A stretch of 64,000 nucleotides of DNA from Aquimarina mytili (GTDB lineage: Bacteria; Bacteroidota; Bacteroidia; Flavobacteriales; Flavobacteriaceae). Numbering within the stretch: position 1 is the stretch's first letter; the number at the start of each line of letters is the position of its first letter. The DNA lies in the NCBI RefSeq assembly GCF_016735115.1, contig NZ_JAERQJ010000003.1, positions 558,001 to 622,000 of the forward strand, given 5' to 3'. Position numbers and translations under genes: made by a program. This document shows positions 18,454-26,656 of the stretch, in pieces. The notes below the pieces were generated by a model. The model saw only the letters and a program-made list of their open reading frames with translations. It was not told where the DNA came from and did no database searches.

Positions 18454-20043
18454 TTACTCTTCTTTACTAAGTGACAATACTTTGGTAATCATAGCATCAT
18501 CATTATTTATAATTTTTTCAAACTCATTAGTACCGAATAGTTGTTGAGCCATGATGGCCTTAAGGTACTTTTTTAATTGACTTTGATAATTTTTTAATTG
18601 AATTTCGACTCTTCGTTTTCTAGCATATTTCAAAAACCCCTCCGCAAAATCATCACTGATAGTGACAGTCTCCTGAAATTCTTGTTTCGATAAATTATTA
18701 TAAAAATCTCTTTTTTTATCTAACTCTTCTTCAAACACATATCGACCTATAAAACCAGAACGCAATAAATAATTCAATGTTTCTCCTACTCTGGTAGTAT
18801 CTTTACTAACAAAAATATCAGGTATGATACCTCCGCCTCCATACACCGTTTTACCTGCCGGTGTTTTAAATTTTAAAGAGTCTGCTACCTGTATACTATC
18901 GGCACTTTGCAACTCTCCATTTTTGTAACGCTCTAGATATTCATTAAAGTATTCTTTATTTCCATTAGCATATGGTTTTTGTATGGACCGCCCGGTAGGC
19001 GTATAATATCTGGAAATTGTTAACCTTACCGCACTACCATCACCTAAAGCCATTTCTCTTTGCACAAGACCTTTGCCATAAGATCGTCTACCTACAATAA
19101 TACCTCTGTCATTATCTTGTATTGCTCCTGCAAAAATCTCGCTGGCAGAAGCCGAATTTTCATTAATAAGAACATAAATTTTTCCTTGCTCAAAGCTTCC
19201 TTTACTGGTAGCAAAATTATTTTCTATGGCTCCTTTTTTGTTTTTTGTAAACATAATAAGAACATCATCTCCAAGAAACTCATCTGCCATTTTTAAAGCT
19301 GGAGCAATAAATCCCCCTCCATTATCTCGAAGATCAATAACCATATTTTTCGCTCCATCATCAATCAAAGTAGTTATGGCATTTTTAAATTCTTTGTATG
19401 TGGTTTCTGCAAATCGATTCACTTTTACATATCCCAATTCATCATTAAGCATATATGATGCATCTACACTTTGCAGTGGTACTTTTCCTCGTTTTACGAC
19501 AACATCAAATATCCCTGTACCTCTTCTGTACACTTTAAGTTGTACCTGACTATTTAATTCGCCCTTCAATTTATTGGCAAGACCATCTCGTACTAAACCT
19601 TCTCCATACAATGTATCATTATCGGCCATTAAAATTCTATCTCCAGCTTTAATTCCAGATTTTTCGCTAGGCCCACCTCTAATCGTATTAATGACAGATA
19701 TAGTATCTTTATAGGGGTAATAACTTACACCTATACCAATAAAATCTCCTTGCATACTCTCGGTAATTCCTTCTAGCTCTTCTGGTGGAATGTATACAGA
19801 ATGAGGGTCTAAATTTTCTAAAATTCTGTTTACGGTAACATCTACAATACTATCGGTATTGATTTCATCTACATATTCGTAATCTATATAATCAATTAAT
19901 CGATTAAGCTTTTCCTTTTTAGCATTGGAGGAAAAAAGCTTCGCAGAGGGGTTACTACTAAAATCAAGTTTACTCCCTAAAAACACTCCCGCTCCAACTG
20001 CCAAACCTAAAAACAAAGGCAAGTATTTTTTTGAATATCCCAT
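18454..20043 (-). CDS. S41 family C-terminal processing peptidase
   Basis: The 529-residue protease has an N-terminal membrane anchor or signal (LPLFLGLAVGAGVFLG), a PDZ domain at about residues 90-175 and a tail-specific-protease catalytic domain. The nucleophile Ser is in NENSASASEIFAG and the general-base Lys in RRSYGKGLVQ, about 25 residues on. Ctp proteases cut proteins in the periplasm near their C-termini. Its ATG overlaps the stop codon of the deaminase gene by one base. Confidence 0.9.
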   Translation of the reverse strand: MGYSKKYLPLFLGLAVGAGVFLGSKLDFSSNPSAKLFSSNAKKEKLNRLIDYIDYEYVDEINTDSIVDVTVNRILENLDPHSVYIPPEELEGITESMQGDFIGIGVSYYPYKDTISVINTIRGGPSEKSGIKAGDRILMADNDTLYGEGLVRDGLANKLKGELNSQVQLKVYRRGTGIFDVVVKRGKVPLQSVDASYMLNDELGYVKVNRFAETTYKEFKNAITTLIDDGAKNMVIDLRDNGGGFIAPALKMADEFLGDDVLIMFTKNKKGAIENNFATSKGSFEQGKIYVLINENSASASEIFAGAIQDNDRGIIVGRRSYGKGLVQREMALGDGSAVRLTISRYYTPTGRSIQKPYANGNKEYFNEYLERYKNGELQSADSIQVADSLKFKTPAGKTVYGGGGIIPDIFVSKDTTRVGETLNYLLRSGFIGRYVFEEELDKKRDFYNNLSKQEFQETVTISDDFAEGFLKYARKRRVEIQLKNYQSQLKKYLKAIMAQQLFGTNEFEKIINNDDAMITKVLSLSKEE

Positions 20044-20504
20044 TACTCTTCTAAATCCGTAATCTGTTCTATTTCTACTCCGGCTTTTGCAAGAAAAGTC
20101 AATCCGGAATTATCTTTATAATCTACCTGATACACAATACGCTTTATGCCAGCTTGGTGAATCAGTTTACTACACTCCTTACATGGTGATAACGTAATAT
20201 ATAGGGTTGCTCCTTTACATGATTGCGTTGATGATGCAACCTTTGAGATTGCATTAGCTTCTGCATGTAATACGTACCACTTTGTATATCCTTCTTCGTC
20301 TTCACATGGGTTTTCAAAACCGGTTGGTGTACCATTAAATCCATCTGAAATAATCATTCTATCCTTTACAATAACCGCACCAACTTTTTTGCGCTCACAA
20401 TGAGATAATTTACCCCATTCTCTTGCTATTCTTAGATATGCTTTATCGTACTTTAGTTGTTTTTTTTTAGACATAGGGTAGAATGACTCGTATATTCTTA
20501 ACAA
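20043..20504 (-). CDS. dCMP deaminase family protein
   Basis: A zinc-dependent deaminase with the HAEANAI and PCKECSKLI motifs. An N-terminal ERKKVGAVIV segment and inserted GFNGTPTGFENPCEDE are typical of deoxycytidylate deaminases, which convert dCMP to dUMP for thymidylate synthesis. The longest frame is 153 residues, but family members start MSKKKQLKYD, so the ATG at 20474 (143 residues) is the better start. It is translationally coupled to the S41 protease downstream. Confidence 0.88.
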   Translation of the reverse strand: MLRIYESFYPMSKKKQLKYDKAYLRIAREWGKLSHCERKKVGAVIVKDRMIISDGFNGTPTGFENPCEDEEGYTKWYVLHAEANAISKVASSTQSCKGATLYITLSPCKECSKLIHQAGIKRIVYQVDYKDNSGLTFLAKAGVEIEQITDLEE

Positions 20505-20560
20505 TCAAAGTACGAATATATTATTACCATGTGGCAAATACAACTCAAAACTTCACTTAA

Positions 20561-21151
20561 TTACCAAATTTTATTAGCCATAAGCATAGGAATAACCATT
20601 CCTATTACAATTGAAGATACAATAAGAATCCAATCTCTCTTTGAAAACCTTAAAAAGGTTTGCGCAACAAAGCTTACTAAAACCACAATAAGAACTACAA
20701 TGATTTGCGAGATTTCTATACCCAACGCAAATTCTATCAAAGGCAAAATCTTAGAACTCACATTACTACTTATTGCTCTGAAGTAGCTAGAAAATCCTAA
20801 TCCGTGTATTAAACCAAAAAAGATTGTTGCACCGTATAAAACTCCTATTTTACTGGTTTTTGAACCGCTTTTACCAGTCAATACATTAAATATGGCTGTT
20901 GCCAGTATGGTCAAAGGAATTAGAAACTCGACCAATTTTGAGTTAACCGACACCACGTTGTATGCCGCCAAAAATAACGAAATCGTGTGTCCTACTGTAA
21001 AAAGAGTGACCAACCACAGTATTCGTTTCCAATTATCTAAAGTATATCCAACGGTAAGTACTACCAAAAATAAGATGTGGTCATAAGCATTCCAATCTAA
21101 TACATGACCAAAGCCTAGTTTAACATAGAGCCAAAATTCTGACATATTCAA
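20561..21151 (-). CDS. HupE/UreJ family membrane protein
   Basis: The 196-residue protein has about six transmembrane helices. The family signature is visible: LGFGHVLDWNAYDHILFLV near the start and LFTVGHTISLFLA, with later GLIHGLGFSSYFR. HupE/UreJ proteins are thought to move nickel or other divalent metal ions, but no hydrogenase or urease gene is near. Bacteroidota have many such stand-alone copies, so the metal is unknown. Confidence 0.85.
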   Translation of the reverse strand: MNMSEFWLYVKLGFGHVLDWNAYDHILFLVVLTVGYTLDNWKRILWLVTLFTVGHTISLFLAAYNVVSVNSKLVEFLIPLTILATAIFNVLTGKSGSKTSKIGVLYGATIFFGLIHGLGFSSYFRAISSNVSSKILPLIEFALGIEISQIIVVLIVVLVSFVAQTFLRFSKRDWILIVSSIVIGMVIPMLMANKIW

Positions 21152-21291
21152 AACGTTTTGAGGTTAGGCTAATGTACAATTAAATAAAAGAACGAAGAAA
21201 TCAGATAAAAATTCTTATTAAAAAGTTCACACCCCAAAAGTTTTCACCATTGAATAAGCAGACATTTTTTATAAATGAATACCTTCACATT

Positions 21292-21415
21292 GTTGGTAAC
21301 TAGATATTAAAAACAATCACTTTGCCTCCGTTTTTGGGGTTTATTCCCCCCTGATTATAACAAATAAAATACTTAAATTTACTGATCAATTCAATTCTTG
21401 AATTGAGTTACCAAC
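21292..21415. repeat. Nested inverted repeats upstream of the coiled-coil gene pair
   Basis: A 10-bp inverted pair lies at 21292-21301 and 21406-21415 (GTTGGTAACT / AGTTACCAAC). Just inside the right arm is a second perfect 9-bp pair, TCAATTCAA and TTGAATTGA (21386-21394 and 21398-21406). The 124-base unit ends ten bases before the next ATG. It may be an operator or a very small MITE-like element. Confidence 0.4.
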
Positions 21416-21424
21416 TTAAAACTC

Positions 21425-21805
21425 ATGAAAAACGTTAACACAAATACTATTCTTCAAATTGTAGCCCTATTATTCTTGCTAATTATTGGTTATATGACGT
21501 TTAGTTCTGGATCTAATTGGAAAATCATAAAGTCAGAACTCGAAAGAGTCAGAAAGGAGTTAGAAATTTCTAAAGATACTTTGGCTGCAACCAAAACCAA
21601 ATTAAAAAACTCTTTGAAAGAAATAAACAAATTAAAGCTTCAGAAAGATCTTGTTACACATAAACGCGATTCATTATTGGTTGATTTCGGGCAAAAAAAC
21701 GCTATAGATTGGAAGCAAAAAATGGAGCTTCAAGATTCTTTAAAAGTAATTCAAGATAAAATTACAGTAGAAACAAAGTTATTAGACAGTTTGTTTGGAC
21801 TATAA
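21425..21805 (+). CDS. Membrane-anchored coiled-coil protein
   Basis: This 126-residue protein has one N-terminal membrane helix (LQIVALLFLLIIGYMTF) followed by a long heptad-patterned, Lys/Glu-rich coiled coil. It has no enzyme motif. It stands 17 bases before or overlaps the leader of a similar coiled-coil gene and ends next to the eCIS string, on the opposite strand. The function is unknown. Confidence 0.65.
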   Translation: MKNVNTNTILQIVALLFLLIIGYMTFSSGSNWKIIKSELERVRKELEISKDTLAATKTKLKNSLKEINKLKLQKDLVTHKRDSLLVDFGQKNAIDWKQKMELQDSLKVIQDKITVETKLLDSLFGL

Positions 21806-21849
21806 ATTTACACATACTAAAGTTGATCAAACGCAACATTCACACTATT

Positions 21850-22413
21850 ATGAAAAACATATATTCAATTATTTTTTTGATATTCTTCATTTCGGTTTCT
21901 TATGGACAAGAATTCCAAGTGGTAGAATTAGATTCTTTAAAAGCTTATGAAATTCCTGAATCATATGCCAATCGAAGAGGGGTACCTTATTTGGCAAAAA
22001 AAAATGTTCCGTATATTTTTAGAACACCTGACGTTTACTTTATCAATATCGCTTCTTATGATTTGATGAAAAATACTTTTAAAGACATGAAACGCAAGGA
22101 TTCTATATATAAAGAAATAAACAAGAATTATACGGCGACTTTAGAACGCAATGAAAGATTGGAAAGTCAATTAAAATCTAATTTTGCGAAAACTGATAGC
22201 CTGGATCAAATAATCTATCAAAAAACTCAAGCTACTCTAATCCATACGCAAAAGGCTTTAGATTATACTATAAATAGTCTAGAAAAAGCGACCAACAGTC
22301 TAGAAATTGTTGAGAAAAAGACAAAGCAACAGCGTGCCAAAAGTGCTTTCGAGAAAATACTTTTTGCCCTTGGGGGCGTGGGGATTGGTGTTATTGTGGG
22401 GGTGTCACTCTAA
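21850..22413 (+). CDS. Exported coiled-coil protein with C-terminal membrane helix
   Basis: Starting at the ATG at 21850 gives 187 residues with a clear signal peptide (MKNIYSIIFLIFFISVSYGQ); an in-frame TTG at 21823 would bury it. A coiled coil spans about residues 85-160. A glycine-rich hydrophobic end (LFALGGVGIGVIVGVSL) could be a membrane helix. The layout resembles phage-like or envelope-spanning helper proteins, but I recognise no family. It converges on the eCIS ATPase gene. Confidence 0.65.
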   Translation: MKNIYSIIFLIFFISVSYGQEFQVVELDSLKAYEIPESYANRRGVPYLAKKNVPYIFRTPDVYFINIASYDLMKNTFKDMKRKDSIYKEINKNYTATLERNERLESQLKSNFAKTDSLDQIIYQKTQATLIHTQKALDYTINSLEKATNSLEIVEKKTKQQRAKSAFEKILFALGGVGIGVIVGVSL

Positions 22414-22430
22414 GAATACTATGAGAGGGA

Positions 22431-23747
22431 TTATCTCATAACTCTTCCTCCTTTTTGGAATTCTCTTTGGATTCCTGTTACGATATCTTGTTGATATATT
22501 GTTTTTTTATTTACGCTCAAAGAGCATAAGCAGGCGTATTGGACAATATTCATAATTTCGGCACCAGATAATTCATAGCGCTGTGCAATTTGAGTGAGAT
22601 CAACATCTGAATGAAATCGTATCGTCGATGGAAAAGCTTTTTTCCAAATGATCAATCGTTCAGACATCTTCGGGAGTGGAAAATGAATAATAGATTGAAA
22701 ACGTCTTACAAAAGCATCATCTATATTACTCTTAAAATTTGAAGCAAGAATAACTAAACCTTTATAACTCTCTATTCTTTGTAGAAGGTAAGATACCTCT
22801 TGATTTGCGTATTTATCATGAGCATCCCGCACATTGGTTCTTTTCCCAAACAAAGCATCGGCTTCATCAAAAAAGAGGATATTTTCTGTTTTTTCGGCTT
22901 TGGCCAATAAATTTGCCAAATTTTTCTCTGTTTCACCTATGAACTTAGACACCACCATTGAAAGATCTATTTTATACACATCCTTTCCGGTATACTTACC
23001 CAGTAAACTAGCTGTTAATGTTTTACCCGTTCCTGGAGGGCCATGAAACAATGCTCGATACCCAGGTTTAAGTTTTTTATACATCCCCCAATCGTGAAGC
23101 AATGTGTTACCATGCGTAATCCAGGTTTGTAATTCTTGAATTTGCTTATGGGTTTCGTTAGTTAGCACCAAATCATCCCAGTCCATTTCGGTTTCTATAA
23201 TTTCTGCTGGGAACTTCATGCTAAAGGCAGGTTTGCTAGCCTTTCCTAACACCAAAAGTTCTACATACTCTTGCGAGAACACTATTTTTCCACTCATTTT
23301 AGGCTCACCTTCTGGCGGTTCTTCTAACCAAAGGATACGATGTTTCGCAAAAAAATGATCTGGATTAAAAAACTCTTGAACCTCTTTTCTTTTTTCTAAA
23401 TCATCTCCAGCCAATAGAAACAATGCAGTCTCTCCGGTAGGTAAAAACCCTCTGAAATTTTTACCTCGTATTCCTCCCAACTGCGGAAAATCTCCTGTTG
23501 AAGATAATTTATTCTGTATAATATTATCTAATAAATTGCTATGCACATGAGGGCATAAAGCCAATAATAATGTAATTTTTTCAAGATCAATTAAGTTGGC
23601 ATTTTTGAATATCTCAGGAACAGATAAACCCCACTCCTTAAAATGTGGTAATTCTGGTGCGATGGTACCGTTATTTGTCTTGAAATACGTATCCAATCGA
23701 TATTGGATTAATTCTTTAAGGTATTTAAATTCTGTTACTTCTGTCAT
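22431..23747 (-). CDS. eCIS AAA+ ATPase (Afp15/Pvc15-like)
   Basis: The 438-residue protein has a long N-terminal domain and one AAA+ domain: Walker A GPPGTGKT at about residue 236, Walker B LFFDEAD at about 292, and an arginine-finger-like VRRFQS. Every eCIS locus carries such an ATPase; in the Afp/PVC family it is required for assembly of the particle and is not part of it. Here it is the last gene of the string, after the cargo genes, and overlaps a small hairpin at its stop codon. Confidence 0.9.
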   Translation of the reverse strand: MTEVTEFKYLKELIQYRLDTYFKTNNGTIAPELPHFKEWGLSVPEIFKNANLIDLEKITLLLALCPHVHSNLLDNIIQNKLSSTGDFPQLGGIRGKNFRGFLPTGETALFLLAGDDLEKRKEVQEFFNPDHFFAKHRILWLEEPPEGEPKMSGKIVFSQEYVELLVLGKASKPAFSMKFPAEIIETEMDWDDLVLTNETHKQIQELQTWITHGNTLLHDWGMYKKLKPGYRALFHGPPGTGKTLTASLLGKYTGKDVYKIDLSMVVSKFIGETEKNLANLLAKAEKTENILFFDEADALFGKRTNVRDAHDKYANQEVSYLLQRIESYKGLVILASNFKSNIDDAFVRRFQSIIHFPLPKMSERLIIWKKAFPSTIRFHSDVDLTQIAQRYELSGAEIMNIVQYACLCSLSVNKKTIYQQDIVTGIQREFQKGGRVMR

Positions 23748-23770
23748 TATATTATATGCAATTAATACGT

Positions 23771-25030
23771 CTATAGTTTGCCATGATAAAAATGTCCGGC
23801 ATTCCCTTCAAGTAAAATATTTTTACTTTTACTATATACTTTTCTTCTATTTCTTCCGGTCAAATTAATAATCCCAGCTCGTAATTTCTTATCTATTTCG
23901 GTTAATGGTTTTGATAAATCAGATTTTATCTTGAGTAATTTTCTATCTTTTTTAGCATTACTAATTGTATCTAAAAAACCCTTGTGAGTTGTAATGTTTC
24001 TTTTAAGAACAGAAATGTATGCCCAATAAAAAAGAGGATCACTTCTTTTATGAGATACTATAACTTTTGCCAGCTCAGAAAAAGACTTTTTAGAAACATA
24101 ATGATCTATAATATACTTTACCTGAGCTTTATAAGCTCTCATTTCCATATCAATTTCATTTACTAATTTGTGCTTGCCCAAAGTCACTTCAAAATCTTCA
24201 TTTGCATGCGTTAATTCATGAATAATTAATGCTCTATGACTAAGGTTATCCAAACTGAGGTTTGTTGGTAAATAAAGTGTATCCGCCTTTAATAATTCGC
24301 CTCTGGTCGAAGGAACATAACCTGCTTTCCCTCGTCCTATAAGTCTTTTGTATACCCTGGGGATCAATGCATCTATCTTTAATGAACCATTTAAAATCTT
24401 ACTTGCCATTGGATGATTGTATTCCTTTGCAATTATATATGCTTTTCCTGCCATAACCTTATCTCCTTTAGTACTATCTGATGAAGCATTAATCATAGCA
24501 AATAAGACTTCTTGCCCAGAAACTAATGGCGGTTTATTTCCTCCATATAAATACATGATCAGCTCCATAACATGATTTTTGAATTTCTTACTATTAGATT
24601 TCTCCATTTCAGATATAATCATTTCAATAATATCTGTTTTTATATCATCTAAATTTAATTTTGTCAATCCTAATTCCGTAAAAAACTCCTTTATTCTTAG
24701 TATTAATAGCTTATTAGATAATACCTGCCTGTCCACATTTACAACATGATTTCGATCTATAACAGGTATCTTTTTCATTGATAATGTTAAATGTTTATTC
24801 TTATCCGCTAACATTACATCGATATTTTCCTGCTTTCTCATTGCTGCCATCAATAAAAGTTCTGCCTGTTTTACAGTGCCGTTTTTCCTTATTGCATATC
24901 TTTTTAATTTTTTAATCTCATCATCGGTTATAGGGCCATCAGAAACCGCTTTTTTTACTTTACGATAAAATTTGTCTTTAATAAAAATGTGATTGTTAGA
25001 GTATATTACTCCTCTTTGACTTGACTTTTC
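23771..25030 (-). CDS. HELTH metallopeptidase-like cargo domain (probable -1 frame continuation of the DUF4157 gene)
   Basis: A frame open from about 25036 down to 23771 has normal coding character but no ATG, GTG or TTG before codon 24853, well inside the protein. The best explanation is that it is the C-terminal part of the DUF4157 protein encoded just upstream. A -1 shift at 25036-25030 would give a 663-residue fusion. The visible part has a helical front and a central IIHELTHANEDFE motif followed by Glu in NEIDMEMRAY, a zincin-type HExxH...E arrangement. A basic tail follows. If translated alone from TTG 24853 it has 360 residues. The peptidase activity is inferred. Confidence 0.6.
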   Translation of the reverse strand, partial: EKSSQRGVIYSNNHIFIKDKFYRKVKKAVSDGPITDDEIKKLKRYAIRKNGTVKQAELLLMAAMRKQENIDVMLADKNKHLTLSMKKIPVIDRNHVVNVDRQVLSNKLLILRIKEFFTELGLTKLNLDDIKTDIIEMIISEMEKSNSKKFKNHVMELIMYLYGGNKPPLVSGQEVLFAMINASSDSTKGDKVMAGKAYIIAKEYNHPMASKILNGSLKIDALIPRVYKRLIGRGKAGYVPSTRGELLKADTLYLPTNLSLDNLSHRALIIHELTHANEDFEVTLGKHKLVNEIDMEMRAYKAQVKYIIDHYVSKKSFSELAKVIVSHKRSDPLFYWAYISVLKRNITTHKGFLDTISNAKKDRKLLKIKSDLSKPLTEIDKKLRAGIINLTGRNRRKVYSKSKNILLEGNAGHFYHGKL

Positions 25031-25761
25031 TTTTTTATCGATTTTTTTTTTGTTGATTTGCCTTGTTGTACTACATGAGTTAATTCATGTGCCAATAATT
25101 GCTTACCACTGGTCGAATCAGGATTATATTTCCCTGTATTAAAATAAACATCGCTGCCATATGTAAATGCCTGGGCACTTAACTCTTTGTTCATAGCGAC
25201 AGCATCTTGATCTGTATGAATATTAACACTACTGAAGTCATGTTCAAACGAGGCTTCCATTTCTGCCTTTGTCTTTTTTGGTAGACTTTTACCTTTACCA
25301 GATTTATTCTTTATTTGTTGAGATAGGCCTTTACTTGTTGTTTGATTGCTAGTACTGGAAATGCTCTTTGCTTGTAATTCTTCTTCCTCCTCACCTCCCA
25401 TTTTTTGAATCTCTGGTTTTTCTTGTACCAGTTTATCTTCTTCCATTCGCTGCTCAGCAGTTCCTAGTTTTTCATCTTCCTGTGGTGTAGCTAATGATTC
25501 TCGTTGTATACTGCTAATTTCTTTATTTTGAATATCTGGTTTTGAAGTATTATTAACTACCGCATCCGCCATCGTATCAGCTTCTTTTTCGTATTTATCA
25601 CCAGGTTGTCCTACAGTCAGTTTGGTTTGCACTACATCTCCATTTGCAGCATTAAAAAATGGTTTCTTACTATGCTTAGAAAAGAAAGGAGTTTCCTTAC
25701 CTTCTTTTCCTTCATTACTATGTGGATTTTTTTTCCAACTATTAGAAAATACATTTTTCAT
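25006..25761 (-). CDS. eCIS-core DUF4157 protein, N-terminal part of a split cargo
   Basis: The 251-residue frame has the same layout as the other two DUF4157 proteins of the locus. A PFFSK/PFF front is followed by TKLTVGQPGDKYEKEAD at about residues 46-62, a charged linker and a DUF4157 domain ending LLAHELTHVVQQ (HELTH at 225-229). In the other two the protein continues with a payload; here the zero frame stops ten codons after an A10 run. It is 19 bases downstream of parA. It is either half of a frameshifted gene or a free-standing eCIS-core domain. Confidence 0.8.
   Translation of the reverse strand: MKNVFSNSWKKNPHSNEGKEGKETPFFSKHSKKPFFNAANGDVVQTKLTVGQPGDKYEKEADTMADAVVNNTSKPDIQNKEISSIQRESLATPQEDEKLGTAEQRMEEDKLVQEKPEIQKMGGEEEEELQAKSISSTSNQTTSKGLSQQIKNKSGKGKSLPKKTKAEMEASFEHDFSSVNIHTDQDAVAMNKELSAQAFTYGSDVYFNTGKYNPDSTSGKQLLAHELTHVVQQGKSTKKKSIKKKSQVKEE
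25030..25051 (-). promoter_or_regulatory. Candidate -1 frameshift site (A10 run and A-AAA-AAG heptamer)
   Basis: On the minus strand an unbroken run of ten A bases (25051-25042) is followed by ATA AAA AAG (25038-25030) in the zero frame, which contains the slippery heptamer of E. coli dnaX. A slip of one base back at either place enters the open frame of the HELTH domain. A small hairpin (GGAGTA-ATA-TACTCT) covers the zero-frame stop about 17 bases on. Confidence 0.5.
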
Positions 25762-25780
25762 CTCTCGGCATTTTTTTAAA

Positions 25781-26542
25781 TTAAAATTTTGCTAAAAACT
25801 CTACCGTCAACTCTTTATAGTCTTTGGCTCCGTTAGAATTTTTATCATATGTATAGATATCTTTACCCTTCTGTTGGGCATTTGCTAAGGCGATATTGCT
25901 TCGAATATGCGTCTTAAAGATCAATTCTTCAGAAAACTCTTGTTCAAGTTCTTGTTTTACCTGTTGATTCATTTTTTTTCGATAATCATACTTGGTTAAT
26001 ACAAAACCTATGAGTTTAATCTGTTTGTTTAATTTTTTCACTAATTCAAAATGGTTTAAAAAACTCTTCACCCCTTTCAAGGGTAAGAATTCTGCTTGTA
26101 ATGGTATTAAGACATAATCACTACTCACTAATGCATTTACGGTTAACATCCCCATGGATGGAGGGCAATCTATAAACACAAAATCATATTCTTTTAAAGG
26201 TTTTATTAATTGTGAAAGTATTTGCTCACGACCATACACACTAGCCAATTCTAATTCGGCTCCAGCCAAATCAAGAGAAGAAGGTATAATGTCTAATCCA
26301 GAAGCGGTAATCATTACATCAGTAATCTTTGTTTTCTCGCCAAAAGCCTCTTTATGCAAAACGGTATATATTGACTCTTCGATTGTATCAAGTACTCCTA
26401 ATGATTGTGTAAGGTTTGCCTGTGGATCCACATCAATCAACAGTACTTTTTTACCTTTCTTTTTTAGCCCGGCTGCCAGGTTAATTGCAGTCGTAGTTTT
26501 ACCTACTCCTCCTTTAAAATTTGCTACTGAGATTACTTTCAT
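25781..26542 (-). CDS. ParA/MinD-family ATPase inside the eCIS locus
   Basis: The 253-residue protein has the deviant Walker A box KGGVGKTT (residues 10-17), a DVDPQANLT switch and FVFIDCPPSMG (Walker B). This is a full-length Soj/ParA-type ATPase, which dimerises on ATP and usually positions DNA or large protein machines. No parB or centromere-like repeats are seen nearby. The gene sits between the haloperoxidase-like and DUF4157 genes, on the same strand, so it may position or partition eCIS particles. That role is inference. Confidence 0.88.
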   Translation of the reverse strand: MKVISVANFKGGVGKTTTAINLAAGLKKKGKKVLLIDVDPQANLTQSLGVLDTIEESIYTVLHKEAFGEKTKITDVMITASGLDIIPSSLDLAGAELELASVYGREQILSQLIKPLKEYDFVFIDCPPSMGMLTVNALVSSDYVLIPLQAEFLPLKGVKSFLNHFELVKKLNKQIKLIGFVLTKYDYRKKMNQQVKQELEQEFSEELIFKTHIRSNIALANAQQKGKDIYTYDKNSNGAKDYKELTVEFLAKF

Positions 26543-26656
26543 TATAGTATTATCTTCTATTTTCCATTAAAGAATATGTCTATATAAATATACATAAACC
26601 TATTCTAAAAAACTTCTCTTATTTTAAGGTATAGCTCTCTTTTACAGAAAGTTGGA

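Noticed and set aside
22420-22440. Hairpin at the end of the ATPase gene as the eCIS terminator
   Set aside because: The 7-bp stem overlaps the stop codon and lacks a T tract on either strand, so I do not call a terminator.
25781-26542. A plasmid or integrated-element partition locus
   Set aside because: No parB, replication gene, integrase or att-like repeats are near; the ParA gene is in line with the eCIS string.
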